Source: Zygnema circumcarinatum (taxonomy: Eukaryota > Streptophyta > Zygnematophyceae > Zygnematales > Zygnemataceae). Taken from it: a stretch of DNA of 64,000 nucleotides. The stretch lies in NCBI GenBank assembly GCA_037447605.1, contig CM074813.1:950093-1014092 (forward strand). The letters are read 5' to 3'. This document shows positions 35,361-48,202 of the stretch, piece by piece (position 1 is the stretch's first letter; every line of letters begins with the position of its first letter). The notes under the pieces are model-generated. The model ran no database searches. It was not told the DNA's origin and was given only the letters and a program-made list of their open reading frames with translations. The translations under genes and the position numbers were made by a program.

Positions 35361-37852
35361 ATGGCCGCCTCCGCGCACCTCCTCTGCCCGCCCGCGGCCT
35401 CCCGCCTCGCCCTCCGCCCGCACGTGCGGCTGCCAGGTCAGCCTCCCAGCGGCTCGCGCACCTCCTTTGGTCGCTTTCGGAGCTTTAGGGTTCAGGGCTT
35501 TGGCAAAATGGCGCCAAATGGGTTTCGCTCCTTATGGGGTTTAGGGTTTTGCGGGGTTCAGGGCCCTCCTCCCCCTCGCAGTGCCGCCAGCGCGCTCGGG
35601 GCACTCCTCAGATTGTGGGCCTCTTCGGAGGGCGCAAGGACGACCAGGGGGACATGGAGAAGAAGGTTTTTTTTGGCCCCTTTTCTGCTATTAAGACTAT
35701 TTTATGCAATTATAATATACATACGAAAGAACTCCTGAAATTGAACGAATAATGTGAAGCAATCGTCAATGGATGCGACCTTTGGGAGGAGGGCGGGCAG
35801 CAGGGATTGTTCGGGACTGTGAAGGAGTCGATTTTAATCGTTTGAATAAATCACATGCGTAGTTTTCAGTCGAGATTTTAACTACATTGGGGTTTTGGAA
35901 ATGGGTCTTTTGGGAAACAAGCAGGCGGGCCTTTTGGGCAACTTGCAAGGGCTGGGCAACATGCAAGGGCTGTTTGAAACCGTGAAGAAGGCGCAGCAGG
36001 TGGTGCAGGTGGAGGCGGTCAAGGTCCAGAAGGAGCTCGCAGAGTACGCTGTTGCTTTCTAATCAATATTCACACTTTTTACTATTTGCTCACTGACATA
36101 TTCTGGCTTTTCTCATAGTTAATGGGTTTTTCTTACTTTTTCGTATGTTGTCTTGTATGTTTATTTGGGTCTCTGCGGAACATTTTCCATCCTTTGTTTT
36201 ACATGCTCTATGTGGCGCATGCTTGGGACCCCTTTTTTTTTTCACAGTTTCTAAGTTAGTTTCCCCTGTTTATTTATTTTTTTGTTTTTTTTCGATTTCA
36301 GGGCGGAGTTCGATGGATATTGTGAAGGTGAACTCGTGAAGGTGATAATCCTTCAAACTCGACATTTTGGATAATTGAATTTTTTTGAATGGGCCAAACT
36401 GTTTCCGTCTGAACGGGGGAGGTTATGAAGAAGGTGGTGAATGTTCTCTCCCTCTCTTTTTCCTCCCCTTTTCCGTTTCCTCTCCTGTTCCTTCTTTTTC
36501 ACAAACTAGAGAAACCAAATTTTATTCTTCTGATCGGGCTCTCCCAATCTCCTCCCACCCTTCTTTCTCATTTCGTTTTTCTATTTCTCCCTGAATCTCT
36601 CATGTCGCCGCATACCTCTCCCTTTCTCGATCTTCTTTCTCCCATCATGTCTGTCTTATCGCTTCTCTCCCCCCATCTGCACCATCCTGTCCCGTACTCT
36701 CTTTTCATTCTCTCCTCTCCCTCCCCCTATCTCTTCCCCTCTATCTCTATTCCGTCTCCTACATGTCTCTCTTCTCTCACTCTCCCCTTTTTTTTCTCTT
36801 TTCTATCTCTTTCTCATCTTTTCTCTACTTCCCTGTGCCTTTCCTCTTAATCCCCTTGACTTTACGAGGGTGCAGGTGACTTTATCAGGAAACCAAGCCC
36901 CTTGTCGGGCGGAGATCACAGAGGAGGCCATGACTCTCGGTGCAGAGGTGCTTCCTTTTTGTGGACCTGTTATTTGGTCTTCTTCTTTTAATGCAATCAT
37001 TTTTCTGGTACTTGTTTGAAAAGTTATCAGAAAGGGCTTCCAAAAGCATTACAAAAAGGGTTACAAGAAAAGAAAAATTCTAATTGTAATGCGTATATTC
37101 TTTGGAAGCAGAAATTGTCAGCGTTGGTGACGGAGGCATACAAGGATGCCCACAGCAAGAGTGTCGCGGTACGGTTTTATCTCTCCCTTGACTTCTTGAA
37201 CTCGAAAAAGTCCTGACAGACAATCACTGGAATTAAAATTTTCAAGTTCCTGAAACTCATCAAAATAGTGGGAGGCTGCTGTACCCTAGACAACCCTTTA
37301 GTAAGCCATCGAACCAAAGAAATGCTGAACCTCTTAGTAACCACAAGCGGCAGTGGCGGAGGAACTTGTTTGGTTGGGTCAAGACCACGGTTGGCTCATG
37401 GAATCATGCACGCATGCAGAATTCTTCAGATGGGCTTTCTTCTGTTGGGGGAGGGGAGATTAGCCCGGAAAGGGAAATGATGACATGGCGGAAAAAAGGG
37501 GCGGGTGGAAAGGGAGAGGGGGGGGGGGCAGCGAGGGAGGGAGGGAGGGAGGGAGGAAGGGAGGTGGATGGGGAAGGGGGACAGAGAGGAGGTAGGTGTG
37601 TGTGTATCTAGAGGGTTTTTCTTGTAGATATTTCCTCCCCCTTACCATCAACTGTAGGGCTTAAGGTTGGAGATATTTTGTTTTGTAATTCCCGGGCGCT
37701 CTCGTTTTGCAAATTATTTCAGTGTTGGATTGGAGGTGTAGAGGACTGTTTTCCACATTGTTAAAAACTAAATTGGCCTTTTTCTTGGTGAGCAGGCTAT
37801 GAAGGAGCGGATGAGGGACCTCGCCTTGAAAATGGGCGTTCCGGAGATGTAG
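35361..37852 (+). CDS. STIC2: STIC2-like plastid YbaB/EbfC-family protein
   Basis: Small DNA/nucleoid- or ribosome-associated YbaB/EbfC-fold protein; plant STIC2 acts in thylakoid protein targeting. Exons 35361-35489, 35582-35665, 35925-36043, 36302-36341, 36876-36947, 37112-37168, 37796-37852; phases join to 185 residues. The N-terminus (MAASAHLLCPPAASRLALR) is transit-like, then IVGLFGG, and the core VKKAQQVVQVEAVKVQKEL, AEFDGYCEGELVKVTLSGN, KLSALVTEAYKDAHSKSV and AMKERMRDLALKMGVP matches the plant family closely. The end of exon 1 and the start of exon 3 (35925, or 35922) are the least certain boundaries. The gene shares a divergent promoter with homoserine dehydrogenase. Confidence 0.92.
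37500..37565. repeat. (GGGA)n/G-rich run in STIC2 intron 6
   Basis: G-run then five to seven GGGA units within the last STIC2 intron (37169-37795). Confidence 0.85.
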
Positions 37853-38984
37853 GTAAACTTTTTTTCCGGGCAGAATTTACCGTTATGGGTTTGCGGTCTT
37901 CAGGCATCGTCAGTGCGCAGTTACAGCAGAGGAAGAGAAGAAAATCTAAAAGAAAAAATTAGAAAACCAGAAATGACAGGACCATAATGAACCAGCGGTG
38001 TGCCTTACGGTCTCACCTCGTTTGCAAAGCGATCTGCTAATTTTTTTGAGGATGTATGTTTCAATTAAGGCCCCTATGCAGAGGTGTATTGAAACGGTTC
38101 TGTTGCAGGGTAGAGAGAAACAATGACATTCCACGCGGGATTAGAACCAAAATTGGCAAAAAATGAAAAGAAGAAAGTTTGTAAAGGGGTTGATTTGGAA
38201 GTGGTTACGCAATGATGGGAGCTGCTCTTGAATGCCACTCCTTTTTCTTGTCAACTTCACTTTGCCTCCTCCCCGTCCACCTCCCCCTCCCAAAGCAGAG
38301 GTCGGATACAATCACAGGTTGCTGCATTGGCTTACCGTTCGCTGCAAGAAAGCAAGATGCCCAATGACACAGAGATGGTTTTCGAGGTCCTAATCGTGAC
38401 GAGGATCATGAACACAGTTTTGAACTATATTCACAATTTTTCCGAACCCTGAATCCGTCACAAATAAAAATGAATGAGGAAACCAGAGAGTAGTTTTTGG
38501 TTTGAGGAAATAAAGCAGGAGTTAAAGAAAGTGACTGCTCTCAGCCACAAGAGGAAAGAACAGGCAGAAAAACAACAGTGGAAGTGGAGAAAGGAAGAAA
38601 ACCTGAGATTTCAATTTTTTTAACATAGGTGAGCTCTAGCGGATGGATTCCGAACAAAAGAAAGCGCCGAAGGGCCCTATTCCAGCAGTTTTTCTCCTTT
38701 CAGAAGTTTCCTACGCAAATCTAGCCCTCATAATGATGGAAAAACCGTGACCAATATAATAATAATGGCGGCTATGCTCCCTGCCTTATGCAGGTCGCTG
38801 CCCCCTCACCATCCTTTGTCTTCCAAGATTCACAGGTTTTCGTTCACCATTAACTTGAAACATCCGTCGCATCCCATATGTACTCAGCCGTTATGTCGTG
38901 TCACGTCACGTCACGCCACCGATACACCTTGTCACTCCAAAAATTGACAGCTAGCCATGTCTTGTCACGTCTTGTCACGACTTG
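37853..38984. other. Intergenic, no gene recognised
   Basis: Convergent 3' flanks of STIC2 (plus) and the kelch exons (minus). Short frames at 38228-38452 show no recognisable domain. 38896-38915 holds a CACGT/GTCAC pentamer run. I see nothing else. Confidence 0.5.
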
Positions 38985-39874
38985 TCACTTCACAACGATG
39001 GACAACACCGCGCTGTCCCCCAAGGGCTTTTCATTGGGTCCATCGTACCCTCCCACAACGAGCATTTCCGTGTTGCTCAGTCGAACGGCCTTGTGGTTGT
39101 ACCGTTCAATGGGGTTGAGGGGTGTGGGGTCGTTTCCAAGAAGGAGCAAAACGTTCCCCCAAAGCCCGAGCGGGGCCATCACCACCGGCAGCCATTGGAG
39201 CCCCCTCGTGGGTCCCGGAGCCCCTCCAGAGAGCCACGCCGTCTCCAGTGCATGGCTGCAGAGTCAAGTCAGGTCAAGTCAAGTCAAGTCAGGTCAAGTC
39301 AAGTCAAGTCAAAGGTAATAAGCAAGACTGGAGCACTTTCATACGAACATGTCTCCCCTAATCACTTGGACCACTTTCGTTGAATGATGCTTTACTAACA
39401 GCCCTGCTGAGCAACTGCAATCGCTTTCCTCTGCTCTCGTCCATACTCTTTTTTTCCTCACCCTCTTTCCACTGACCTCTTCCTCTCCCCTTTCTGTCGT
39501 GTCTGACTGTCCTATTTCCCCAGCTATATTTTTTACCCCCATTCTCTCCCTTTCTCCCTCCTGTATTGAAAGGGGCCGAGTCCATTGATGCATGCTTACA
39601 TGTCGCCTTCCACCACTCCCTTGTCGACAGTGCCTCCATGTATAACCAGCTTTGAGCCTAATACTGCGGCAGCATGGCCTGACCGAGGGGTCGGAGTACC
39701 CTCTGCACAAAAGACAGGCGGGGGAGGGACAGAAAGTAGTGACAAATAGGGAAGGAGAGAGGGCACAAAACAAAGTATTATAGGTTACATCAATAATCAC
39801 TTCAGCTTAGAAATTACAGGACGACGATGCGCTCTGACTGTGACGTTAGGGCGCTGTGCCCTCCAATGGGAGAG
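38985..39874 (-). CDS. Kelch-repeat exons downstream of, possibly continuing, guanylate kinase
   Basis: Exons 39600-39700 and 38985-39255 join in phase (2+1) and read as kelch blades: PTPRSGHAAAVLGSKLVIHGG, then GDIHALE, NHKAVRLSNTEMLVVGGYDG, and a stop. A third exon at 39818-39874 has a strong acceptor and, in one frame, the kelch-like [15 protein letters not shown]. No start codon or N-terminal exon was found between 39705 and the guanylate kinase gene, so this is either the 3' end of that gene or a truncated kelch gene. A phase-consistent splice path from the kinase exists: exon 10 lengthened to 40033-40098 with a GTAAGT donor, then 39818-39874, then 39600-39700. In that path the 57-nt exon is read in a frame that is not kelch-like. 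Confidence 0.55.
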
Positions 39875-42800
39875 CTAGAGAATAAGACATTAGTGAGCGA
39901 GACACGGGAGAATGGTACAAGGAGACGGAAAGAGATGGATAGGGAAGGGGAGAGAGAGGGCGACGGGAGAAACGGGAGGGAAGTAGGATGAGCAGCAGCA
40001 CACCAACGAATCCTACAAGGAGCAGCACTTACAGGTTGGGCTGAGAACATACCAATAGCATCAAGCTCCTCTTCAGGTGTTCCGAGGCCAAGTTCATTCT
40101 GACATCAAAACGGAGCCACAGACTAACCATCAGCTTTGCAAAATGAAGTAGAGAAACAATGAAAAGGAGAAATGTTTGCCTCTATGAGAATGTCAGCATA
40201 TTGAGAGATGGCCTTGTGTGTAAGAGAAAGGGAGAGGTGTTTTGATGGATAAAATAAAAGCGAGAGTAAAAGAGAAAGCGATGGAAGAAGCTTACATACG
40301 ACTAAGCAACTGAAGTAGACACCTAGAAAGCCGAGGAAAATAAACCGATACCTTGAGCTTTATGTAGCATGCTTCCAAGTCGTCGTTCACAAACGTATGA
40401 TTGAAGAGGTTAGTATCTTTGCCCTTTTCCAGCTCTGCCCGAGCATTCCGTAGTCGCTTCTCAATTTGGGCTTCCGTTTCCGTTCCTCTGCAAATTTAAG
40501 TAGAAAAAGAAGAGGAATTCAATCAAATAGAAACAGCAACCACAGCAATCTTTATCCCTCAGTATCATATCTGAGATCTGCCTCAACTTCTTACTGCTAT
40601 CTCCCGCGTCTTCTCTCTTCTTCTCTTCTCTCTCTTCTTTCTGCTCTCCCCGCCGTTTCCCCCCTCCCCCCCACACGCACATTATGTGCCTACCTGTACA
40701 TCACACAATTTGTGATCGCACACCCATCTAAAATGAATGACAGTCGTATGAAATAGTAGAAAAGAGATGCTAACTGAAAACAATCAACACAAAATACCAA
40801 AGAGAAAAAAAATGCGCCAAGGATCGGCACCATCATCTCCCTCAACCAGAATCTGAATAATCGCATGAATGAAAATCACTGACCGTCCACGTAAACGTTT
40901 CTCCAGTTCCTCATAGGAGGGTGGAGCAATGAAAATAAATACTGCCGGAAGGCCGCTATTCTTCACTTGCTGGGCCCCTTGCACATCAATATCAAGAATG
41001 CACATCTACCCCGCCACACATTCCCAGAGACATCCAATAAGAGCCAGAAAAAAAATCTGCTTCTTCAGCTGCTTCTCTGAAGTTCACGTGAACCACCTGC
41101 CATACAGGTAGTAGCATCTGGTCTGGGTCCTTTCAAGAAGAAAAAACATGTGATTTCATCCTGCATGCTTGCATATCCTCAGCAGGTGATCTTTGTATCA
41201 AGCAGGAAGGGGTGGACGATGACAGTGAGGGCAACGGGTGAGCGTGGGGCATGGCGTAAGGGAGGTGGGAAGAGGGAGAGAGAGAGAGGGGAATGGCTAA
41301 GGAAGAGGATTTCCTTTAACATCCATCATTTCAGATGCATAAACCATTTCGTACCTTGCCCGAGTCTGTTACTTGCTGTACTGCCGCCACACTCGTTCCG
41401 TACATGTTGCCATGCACGTCTGCAGATTCCAGGAACTTTCCCGCCTTGACCTGTGGTTCCATCCAATCTCTGGTAGTGAAGTGGTAGTGTATTCCATCTA
41501 TCTCTCCCTCTCTCGGTTTCCTTGTTGTGTGGCTCACTGAAAAGCCACAACGGCTCGGGAATTCCTGCATTAATTTGCCAATTAGAGTTCCCTTTCCCAC
41601 ACCGGAAGGGCCACAAATAACCACAGGAGTCGGAATAGGGCCGTTTGAAGCCTTGCTCCATGCCACGACCTCCGTTCCTTTAGCTTCACGTTGTTCCTTC
41701 ACATAGGGTGTGTCCACCTACAAACATGTCGTCCAGTGAAGAGGAAGAAGACCAAGGAAGAAGAGGACGAGGGAGGCAAAGCAAAGGGAGAGAAATGGAG
41801 ATGAGAAGGGAAGAATAAAAAGGTATAGGAACAAAACAGATGAGATGAGTGGGAGCAACAACGGCTGAGGACGAGACTTCAGATCCTCATGCCATATACA
41901 TAGTCCATATCCTACATCCCATACCGCCTTGTTTCATGAATCATTCACTACCCGATTTTGTCAATACGGTCTGTACATTTTTTGTGGACATTTTTACATT
42001 TTGTCCATACCATCACAGAAAATAAATAAAGTTGTTCTACCTCAATAAACCTCACCTCAAGGAACCAGGTGTCGTTTAGCGGTTTCTCTCCGTACCCTCC
42101 GAAAAGAAGAATGCGTTCTGTTCCAATAGCTTCTGCCGTATGTCCACACCTCGCAGGAGGAGGGCCTCCGAGAACCATCGGCTTTATCCTGTGATTTGCA
42201 ATCATGCACTGAGAACGCTATATTAGGAAGTCTGAGATGGTCAACAAAAACTAGAAGAACTCTGAACGAACTTTATGATTGCGTCGTGAAACTCAGATGA
42301 GGCTTCTTCCCTCCTTGTTTCTTCTTGCACGAATAAGTAATGTGGTAATTTGTACCAGGCTCGAGTTCGTGTATCCAAAATATGAACGTCATTGAAAGAT
42401 GCATCATCTCCGTGGCCTCCAATAACATACTGCAGCCAAACAGAGAAGTGTCAGAGCAGATATGGTTTTCAAAGTGCATAAAATCCGGCTTTCTGCTTAA
42501 CTAGCACTTTTCTTCTCGGAAGTAAACTTACCCATTAACTTGTATTCACTGAAAGCTGTTTCCATCATTTTTTTTTGTTCATTCATGCATTCATTCAAAC
42601 GTTGCTTCCATCGCTCATATTCCATCGTAAACTGTCAGGACAAAAGCTCCAAAACACCTCAAGCACAGCGAGTCATGGTGCAAGATAGAAACAGGGATGA
42701 GTGAAGAAACGGACAATGCGTGTCCCAATTGTCGTTGCTGTGTGGGAAGAGCGCGGTGCAGGAGCCTCTCCTGACAGCACCGGCATGGTCCATGTGCCCT

Positions 42801-44925
42801 CCTCCGTTTCCAATTCCAGCACATCTCCCTGCACCCGCAGTCGCCACCTGGCCGAAATTTAAATGAATGATTTCATACAAAATTTGTTCAGCTGCAAGAA
42901 AAGGATTAAAAGTTACATTATTTTTGCATTTCGTTGTCCTTTTCATATGTTTGAACTCTGCAGGCATGGCTGGGACTTACTGGGCTGCCAACTCACCAAC
43001 GTCTTTTCTCCACCAAAGCCTCCAATGACGAATATTGAACTTCCAACAGCTGTAAATAAAAAATTACGAATGGAATTCGACTTGGAAAGAGTTAGCATAA
43101 AAATACAAAAAGCCATATACTCCTCGATAAGATGAGCATCCTCGCGAAACAGTAAAATGGTGAACAAATACATCATAATTCATAGTTCTTCCTCAAGAAA
43201 TACTTCAATAGTTGAGACATCCAGTTAAGATAAATGGATTTGAAAGGGAAAAAAAAAGGAAAATAAAACCTCATTACATCTAATGAAAATGCGCCGTGGT
43301 GCCTAGAGAAATGCATTACACTTCCTGTCAAAACCTCCGTGACGTCCAAAGGAATGATTATTAACTGACTGACATCGGCAAGATGCATTGATTGACCTCA
43401 AAAAACGAATGCTACAAACCTTGAGTGGGTCTGAAACTGCATACAATCCACCATAGCATTACACATGAACTGGCGTCACATAAAATTTCGAAAACTCTAA
43501 CAACCAAGTTGGCTTCCTTTTGTATCACATAAAGATTCAAAACTTAGACTTTAGCCAAAATTTCTCTTATAATTTGGTGCTTCGTTTTCTCTCAAGTTTA
43601 TCACAAATCCACCGTAGCCTATCGTAGTGCTGATAAATAAAACAAACGTTAACGTAGGTTATAAAGGTACTGAAAAGGTTGCAAAAAATGACTGCAGGTT
43701 CAAGTGTTTTTTCAAATTTCTACTTTGGTTTATTGTTCAAACTAACCCGAATGGGTCAATAAAGACAACCCTCAGAACGTGCTCAATCGTCATAAACATG
43801 ATCCACACGTAATACAAGTGATAGTGTACAATTCCAACCTCACCTGCTGCTGCATGGCTTCCCCGCTGCAGGGCTCCCGCCTCGACTCCCTCAACAAGGG
43901 ATGTTGGGAAAGGCACCCACTCCTTCATGTTCGAGTTCAGCACCTCCACCTCCTCTCCCTCGTCCAATCCTCCATGGCCGCCAATGGCATAAATCTGCAT
44001 GAAATGCGCTTAAGGATTTGAGAGACGAAGCTATGTTCGACCTACAAATTTATTACTTTCCATCCAAACATCCATGGAGCCACTTATGGCGGCAGTCAGT
44101 TCAGTTAATTAGTCGTTGTTGCAAATGAACAGCAAGGCAGATGCGCTCGGTGCAGGATTTCTTCTTCATTTATTGTTTGCATCAGCGAATGTTTGATCTT
44201 TAAACTACAACCAACGAAGCCAACGTGATTCTTGAATCAGATCAGCAAAATTGACTTCACAACTGCTCTAACAGCAGGAAAAGAATTTGAATATGATTTT
44301 TTCTACTTAAACTACTCCAAGCTGGTGGCTGCATTGCTACTTGTAAGATTCATTCCTTTTGCTCATCTGCAGGATCAGATCCGTCCTTCAGATTTCCTGA
44401 ATCACTGCTTCTGGTAAGATTCATTCCAATTTCCTTGATCCGAATACCATCCTCCAGACCGTTCTTGCACTGATCCTCGAAGTTCAGAAGGACCTTTTTC
44501 TGATTGCCCTGTACTGAACAGGCGACGAAGTCGGTTTTGCAATATATCATACTGTTCATTTCGTAGCAAAGCGCTATCTAAGCCATCATATTTATTTTCT
44601 TGCAAGACTCGTTTCGAAAACAAGCTCATCCATTAGGCAGTCTGCTATCACCTCCATTCCCAAATCGCCAGATTCAGTACATGTTCTCGTGCCCTGAACC
44701 AAAAGCTCCGCTCATCGCAAGATTCACTGCATGTTCTTCTTCCTACAACCAGATCTTCCGCAAAATCTATGTTTGAACAACTTCCCTTCCAAAGCGGCTT
44801 TTTGCCCACTCGATCCTCACCTTCCTCCCTACGGAAGTTTCCAGACTGGTAATGGAGTGGTCGAAGCGCGGCAGTAAGGGCGACGCGGTGGCTGCTCCCT
44901 GCCAGCGCACCTCCACGGCCGCCAT
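39846..44925 (-). CDS. Guanylate kinase with N-terminal kelch domain (plant type)
   Basis: Phosphorylates GMP to GDP. Exons (descending): 44821-44925, 43844-43994, 42997-43049, 42715-42828, 42356-42429, 42056-42188, 41355-41717, 40884-41005, 40352-40487, 40053-40098, 39846-39874; phases join to 441 residues. Residues 1-210 are kelch blades: [54 protein letters not shown]. The kinase follows from DTPYVKEQ and [10 protein letters not shown], a linker also seen in plant guanylate kinases: P-loop GPSGVGKG (246-253), [67 protein letters not shown]. No transit peptide is visible, fitting the cytosolic/nuclear plant form. The last exon (ALPLEGTAP) is a guess supported by a good acceptor; an alternative path runs into the downstream kelch exons. 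Confidence 0.9.
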
Positions 44926-46335
44926 GGCTGCAGCTCCCCTGAGCCCTGCTCCAGCTCAACTGGCAGCACTTTCTCCAGAGACTGCGGACCAGCAGGGGGG
45001 GGGGGGGGAAAGAAACAGGTGGTGGATGACGTCATCCGCTACGTATGCACGCACCAGGCCGTTGTGTCCGTACAGTCCCCGGCTGCCGGTGACCTCGACG
45101 CCCCGCTGCCGGTGGCTGTGGCCGGCGGACAGTGGCCGATACGCTGGCGATAACCGGTTGGTCGATACATCGATACTGCGGTGGCCCTTCCTTTCCACGA
45201 CGTTCAGTCTGTGCGATCGCGGCCGCCGTTGGTACAATGTGGGGCCATGAAAGTTGCCGGCTTGGGAACATTCCGTCATGGGTCGACAACCGCCAGGGTG
45301 TGGGTTTGTGGGCAGGGCACACAGGGCTAATCCCAGCCAAGGGAGCGCATGAAGGTCGTGGCAGTGCACACGCCACGGCTCGACAAATGCTTGCCACGAA
45401 AAAATGAAGCCAAACTAGGAGCAACACGAGCCCAAGTACCCAAAAACGCAGTAAGCGCTACACGAACAGTCGGGATGAGTCCCAACTGCCCGCCTAAATA
45501 GGGAGCGAAGCTTGCGTACTTGCAAGCGGGCCTTCAGGAAGGTCGAACATACCAAGACCCAAAAAACGGTGACTTACAGAAAACTAAGGCAAGGGAAGGG
45601 GACTAGGGGAGATAAGGGAAGGAAGTGGGGAAAGAAAGGGAAGGATAGGAGTCCTTCCAAAGGACAGCAGAAATTAAGGAAGTAAGGGCAGAAAGGGCAG
45701 AAATGGCTGAATCAACGCAAAATGACAGAGCATAAGAAGGACAAGGACAAACCGAAGCCGGGACCGACGGAGACACAAAAAATCTCCCGATCGCGGCGAT
45801 CCACACCGTCCGCCAGAACGCGAACCGAATCTCACGGTCCCGGATGTGCCACGTGACACGACCGACATACCGTACAATTCAAGGTGTGGCGTCATGATCG
45901 ACAATGCTGTCGAAGTACTGTAATCAGTCGGTGCTCGTTGACTCGTACTTTTGGTCATTGTGTGTGCTTTCTAGTCAATTCTTTAGCCATTGCGGTACCG
46001 GTGGCAATGGCTAACCATGGGTAAAACTCACGTGCCCGGGCAAAACCAGAAAACTGAACAAGAACTGTAGCAAAACTAGAACACTGCCTTTTTCTTTTGT
46101 GCTTAGGTCCTTTGCTTTCAGTTCCTCGTGGTTCCCCATGCTGATGTTGTCCATCATCGCCATCGTGAGATCAATGCCACTTCCTCTTCCTATAGAACTA
46201 GAATTGTACTATTATTAACTAAAACGTGTGCTCATACACGGTGATCCCCCTACAACATGGGGATGAAATGTTCGCCTTTGAGCATGCTCAACGAGATGTG
46301 AAGGAACAACAACACTTAGGAGTGATTTTCCTCCT
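44926..46335. other. Intergenic, no gene recognised
   Basis: 5' flank of the guanylate kinase (minus) and 3' flank of URM1 (minus). It holds a 13-nt G run at about 44996-45008, GC-rich sequence to 45250 and purine-rich DNA at 45590-45700. The dispersed repeat at 46119-46190 is listed separately. No domain-bearing frame was found. Confidence 0.5.
46119..46190 (+). repeat. Dispersed repeat, copy 2 (cf. 14334-14417)
   Basis: Begins with the same 20 bases CAGTTCCTCGTGGTTCCCCA and shares CATCATCGCC, TCGTGAG and TCAATGCCACTTCCTC with 14334-14417, with a roughly 12-bp length difference in the middle. Confidence 0.75.
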
Positions 46336-47542
46336 CTAGCCCCCGTGAAGAGTTGATATGAAGGTGACCACATCTCCGTCTTCCAGAACCCCCTCGAGTC
46401 TGTCGCACAGTTCCCAGTCCGTGTCATTCACCAACACAAGCACGCCCGGTCGCCTGCATTGCTCCTCGCACTAAACGATGTCCGATCAGACCTTCTTTTC
46501 GTATTGAAGTAAGAGCCATGAGCTAAGATCCGACATTTAAAATGCAGGGCAAAGCAGCCCTCACAGAACAGGCGATCTCAAACGAAAGCGCCAGTTAAAA
46601 TAAACAAGTGTCTCATGCAACGAATGAATACAAATAAATAAATAAATAAGATAAGACCTAATCATAGAATATGCGCGGGAGAACTTACACAGACGTGTCC
46701 TTCAGAAACATCTCCGGCCGCTCCTCGAGGACGTGATCACGGATCCAAAGCAGCAAGGCCCCGACCTTTACCTGAACCAGATACAGCTAACCTTAGTCAA
46801 GGAGTATGGTAAATCCTAGTCGGCTAGAGTTTACCTTCTGTACCTGAGTAAACTAAACATGAGTTGATCTCCTCCTTCAAGAAGTTTTATCCAACCTCTC
46901 ATGCAAAGAGTGACTTGGCGTACCATCATAAGAGTTGAAACAGATCTATGTGCAGTCCTTGCCCTAATTTGACATACCTGCGGCTCCTCTGCAACAGTTG
47001 GCACATCGACATGATGGACCTTTTTCCCGTTCACCAAAAGCTCAAGCCCACCGCTGCACAGGCAAGCGTCAGCTCTGTAAGCGAACCAAAAATGGTCAAT
47101 CAGGTAAAGCACATAGATGCGCAGCTACTTTTGTACGATTGGGAAAAAATGGAGGAATGGTGATATGGGAAATTTACAAGGTCTCTCTACTAAGTAGAAA
47201 TTACAGAAATTTAGGGTTTATAGAGAAATCATTTTCGAGGGTGTGCGAGGGTTTATAGCATTTTTTATGCGTATACAAGGAATGGAGTTGCAAACTTGAT
47301 AGACTTAAGGACTCTGTTGCAGTCAAGTAACGAAATTTCTGAGGCTTTCCATGGAGCTTTACAGCTTTATGCCAAAGTACCAAAAATGTCAAAAAAACCG
47401 GGAAGGACAAAAAAAACTTAAAGAAACGAAATTGAAAAAATCTGTAACTGAAATGAAGGAAATTTGCCTGAATAAACATGCGGAAGGTCTCCCTCTCTCT
47501 CTCTCATAACACTGACCTGAATTCAAGGGTGAGCTGCACCAT
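46336..47542 (-). CDS. URM1: URM1, ubiquitin-related modifier 1
   Basis: Sulfur carrier for tRNA wobble-uridine 2-thiolation (with Uba4/MOCS3 and the Ncs6/Ncs2 pair in other eukaryotes) and a protein modifier. Exons (descending): 47517-47542, 46978-47053, 46689-46771, 46336-46453; phases join to exactly 100 residues, the usual family length. [20 protein letters not shown] opens the beta-grasp fold; [32 protein letters not shown] and [12 protein letters not shown] are diagnostic. The C-terminal Gly-Gly needed for thiocarboxylation is present. The first exon is only 26 nt, so no single frame reveals the gene. Confidence 0.96.
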
Positions 47543-47654
47543 GGCCTCATGCACCCGGCGGAGGGCCTTCCTTGCTCCCTGTCAGCCGTTCCGTTGAACT
47601 GCTTCGCGAGAACTGTGCCACATATGCCGTACTGTATGCGCGAGGCCCGGGCCG

Positions 47655-48010
47655 CATTCACATGGTGCAGGTACCAACCATTGGATCAACCATTGGACCA
47701 GTTGCGAACCATTGATTCCGCGACTCAACCAATCATTGCGAATGGCTGACAACATTTGAATCCAATGGTTGAACCATATTTGCGACTCAACCAACCATTG
47801 CCAACCAGTGGTTGGCAACCATGCAACCATTGAACGATTGCGATTCGCGAACCAAACAACCATTGCCAATGGTTGCAACCATTGGACTCCTCCATTGATG
47901 GCGCCCAATAGGTGCTACCCATTCAAATAGCTGCAACCATTGGCGTCGGACCCAATCAACCATTGGTATCCAATGGTTGCCATCCAATGGTTGGCCAACG
48001 GCTGGCGATC
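47655..48010. repeat. CAACCATTGG-rich dispersed repeat, copy 2
   Basis: At least twelve CAACCATTG or CCAATGGTTG words in both orientations within 350 bp, spaced irregularly. It is related to 29340-29490 and lies directly upstream of URM1. Confidence 0.85.
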
Positions 48011-48202
48011 CCTAGGACCTCCGCAATGATTGCACCTGCCTTTTGCCAATTCCCCATTTCCGAATTTTGAAAATGCATCAAAATGTATGCAATGTCGCGC
48101 ATTCTCCAATGGGAACTTGCCACGTTGGAAATCTTGCACTCGTGGCGGATACCCATTAGATGATGCTCCATTGTAGTTCGCTCCAAAAGCTCAATTTTTT
48201 GG

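Noticed and set aside
36385-36850. Ser/Leu/Pro-rich plus-strand frames between STIC2 exons 4 and 5
   Set aside because: They are pyrimidine-rich intron sequence; exons 4 and 5 join in phase across it.
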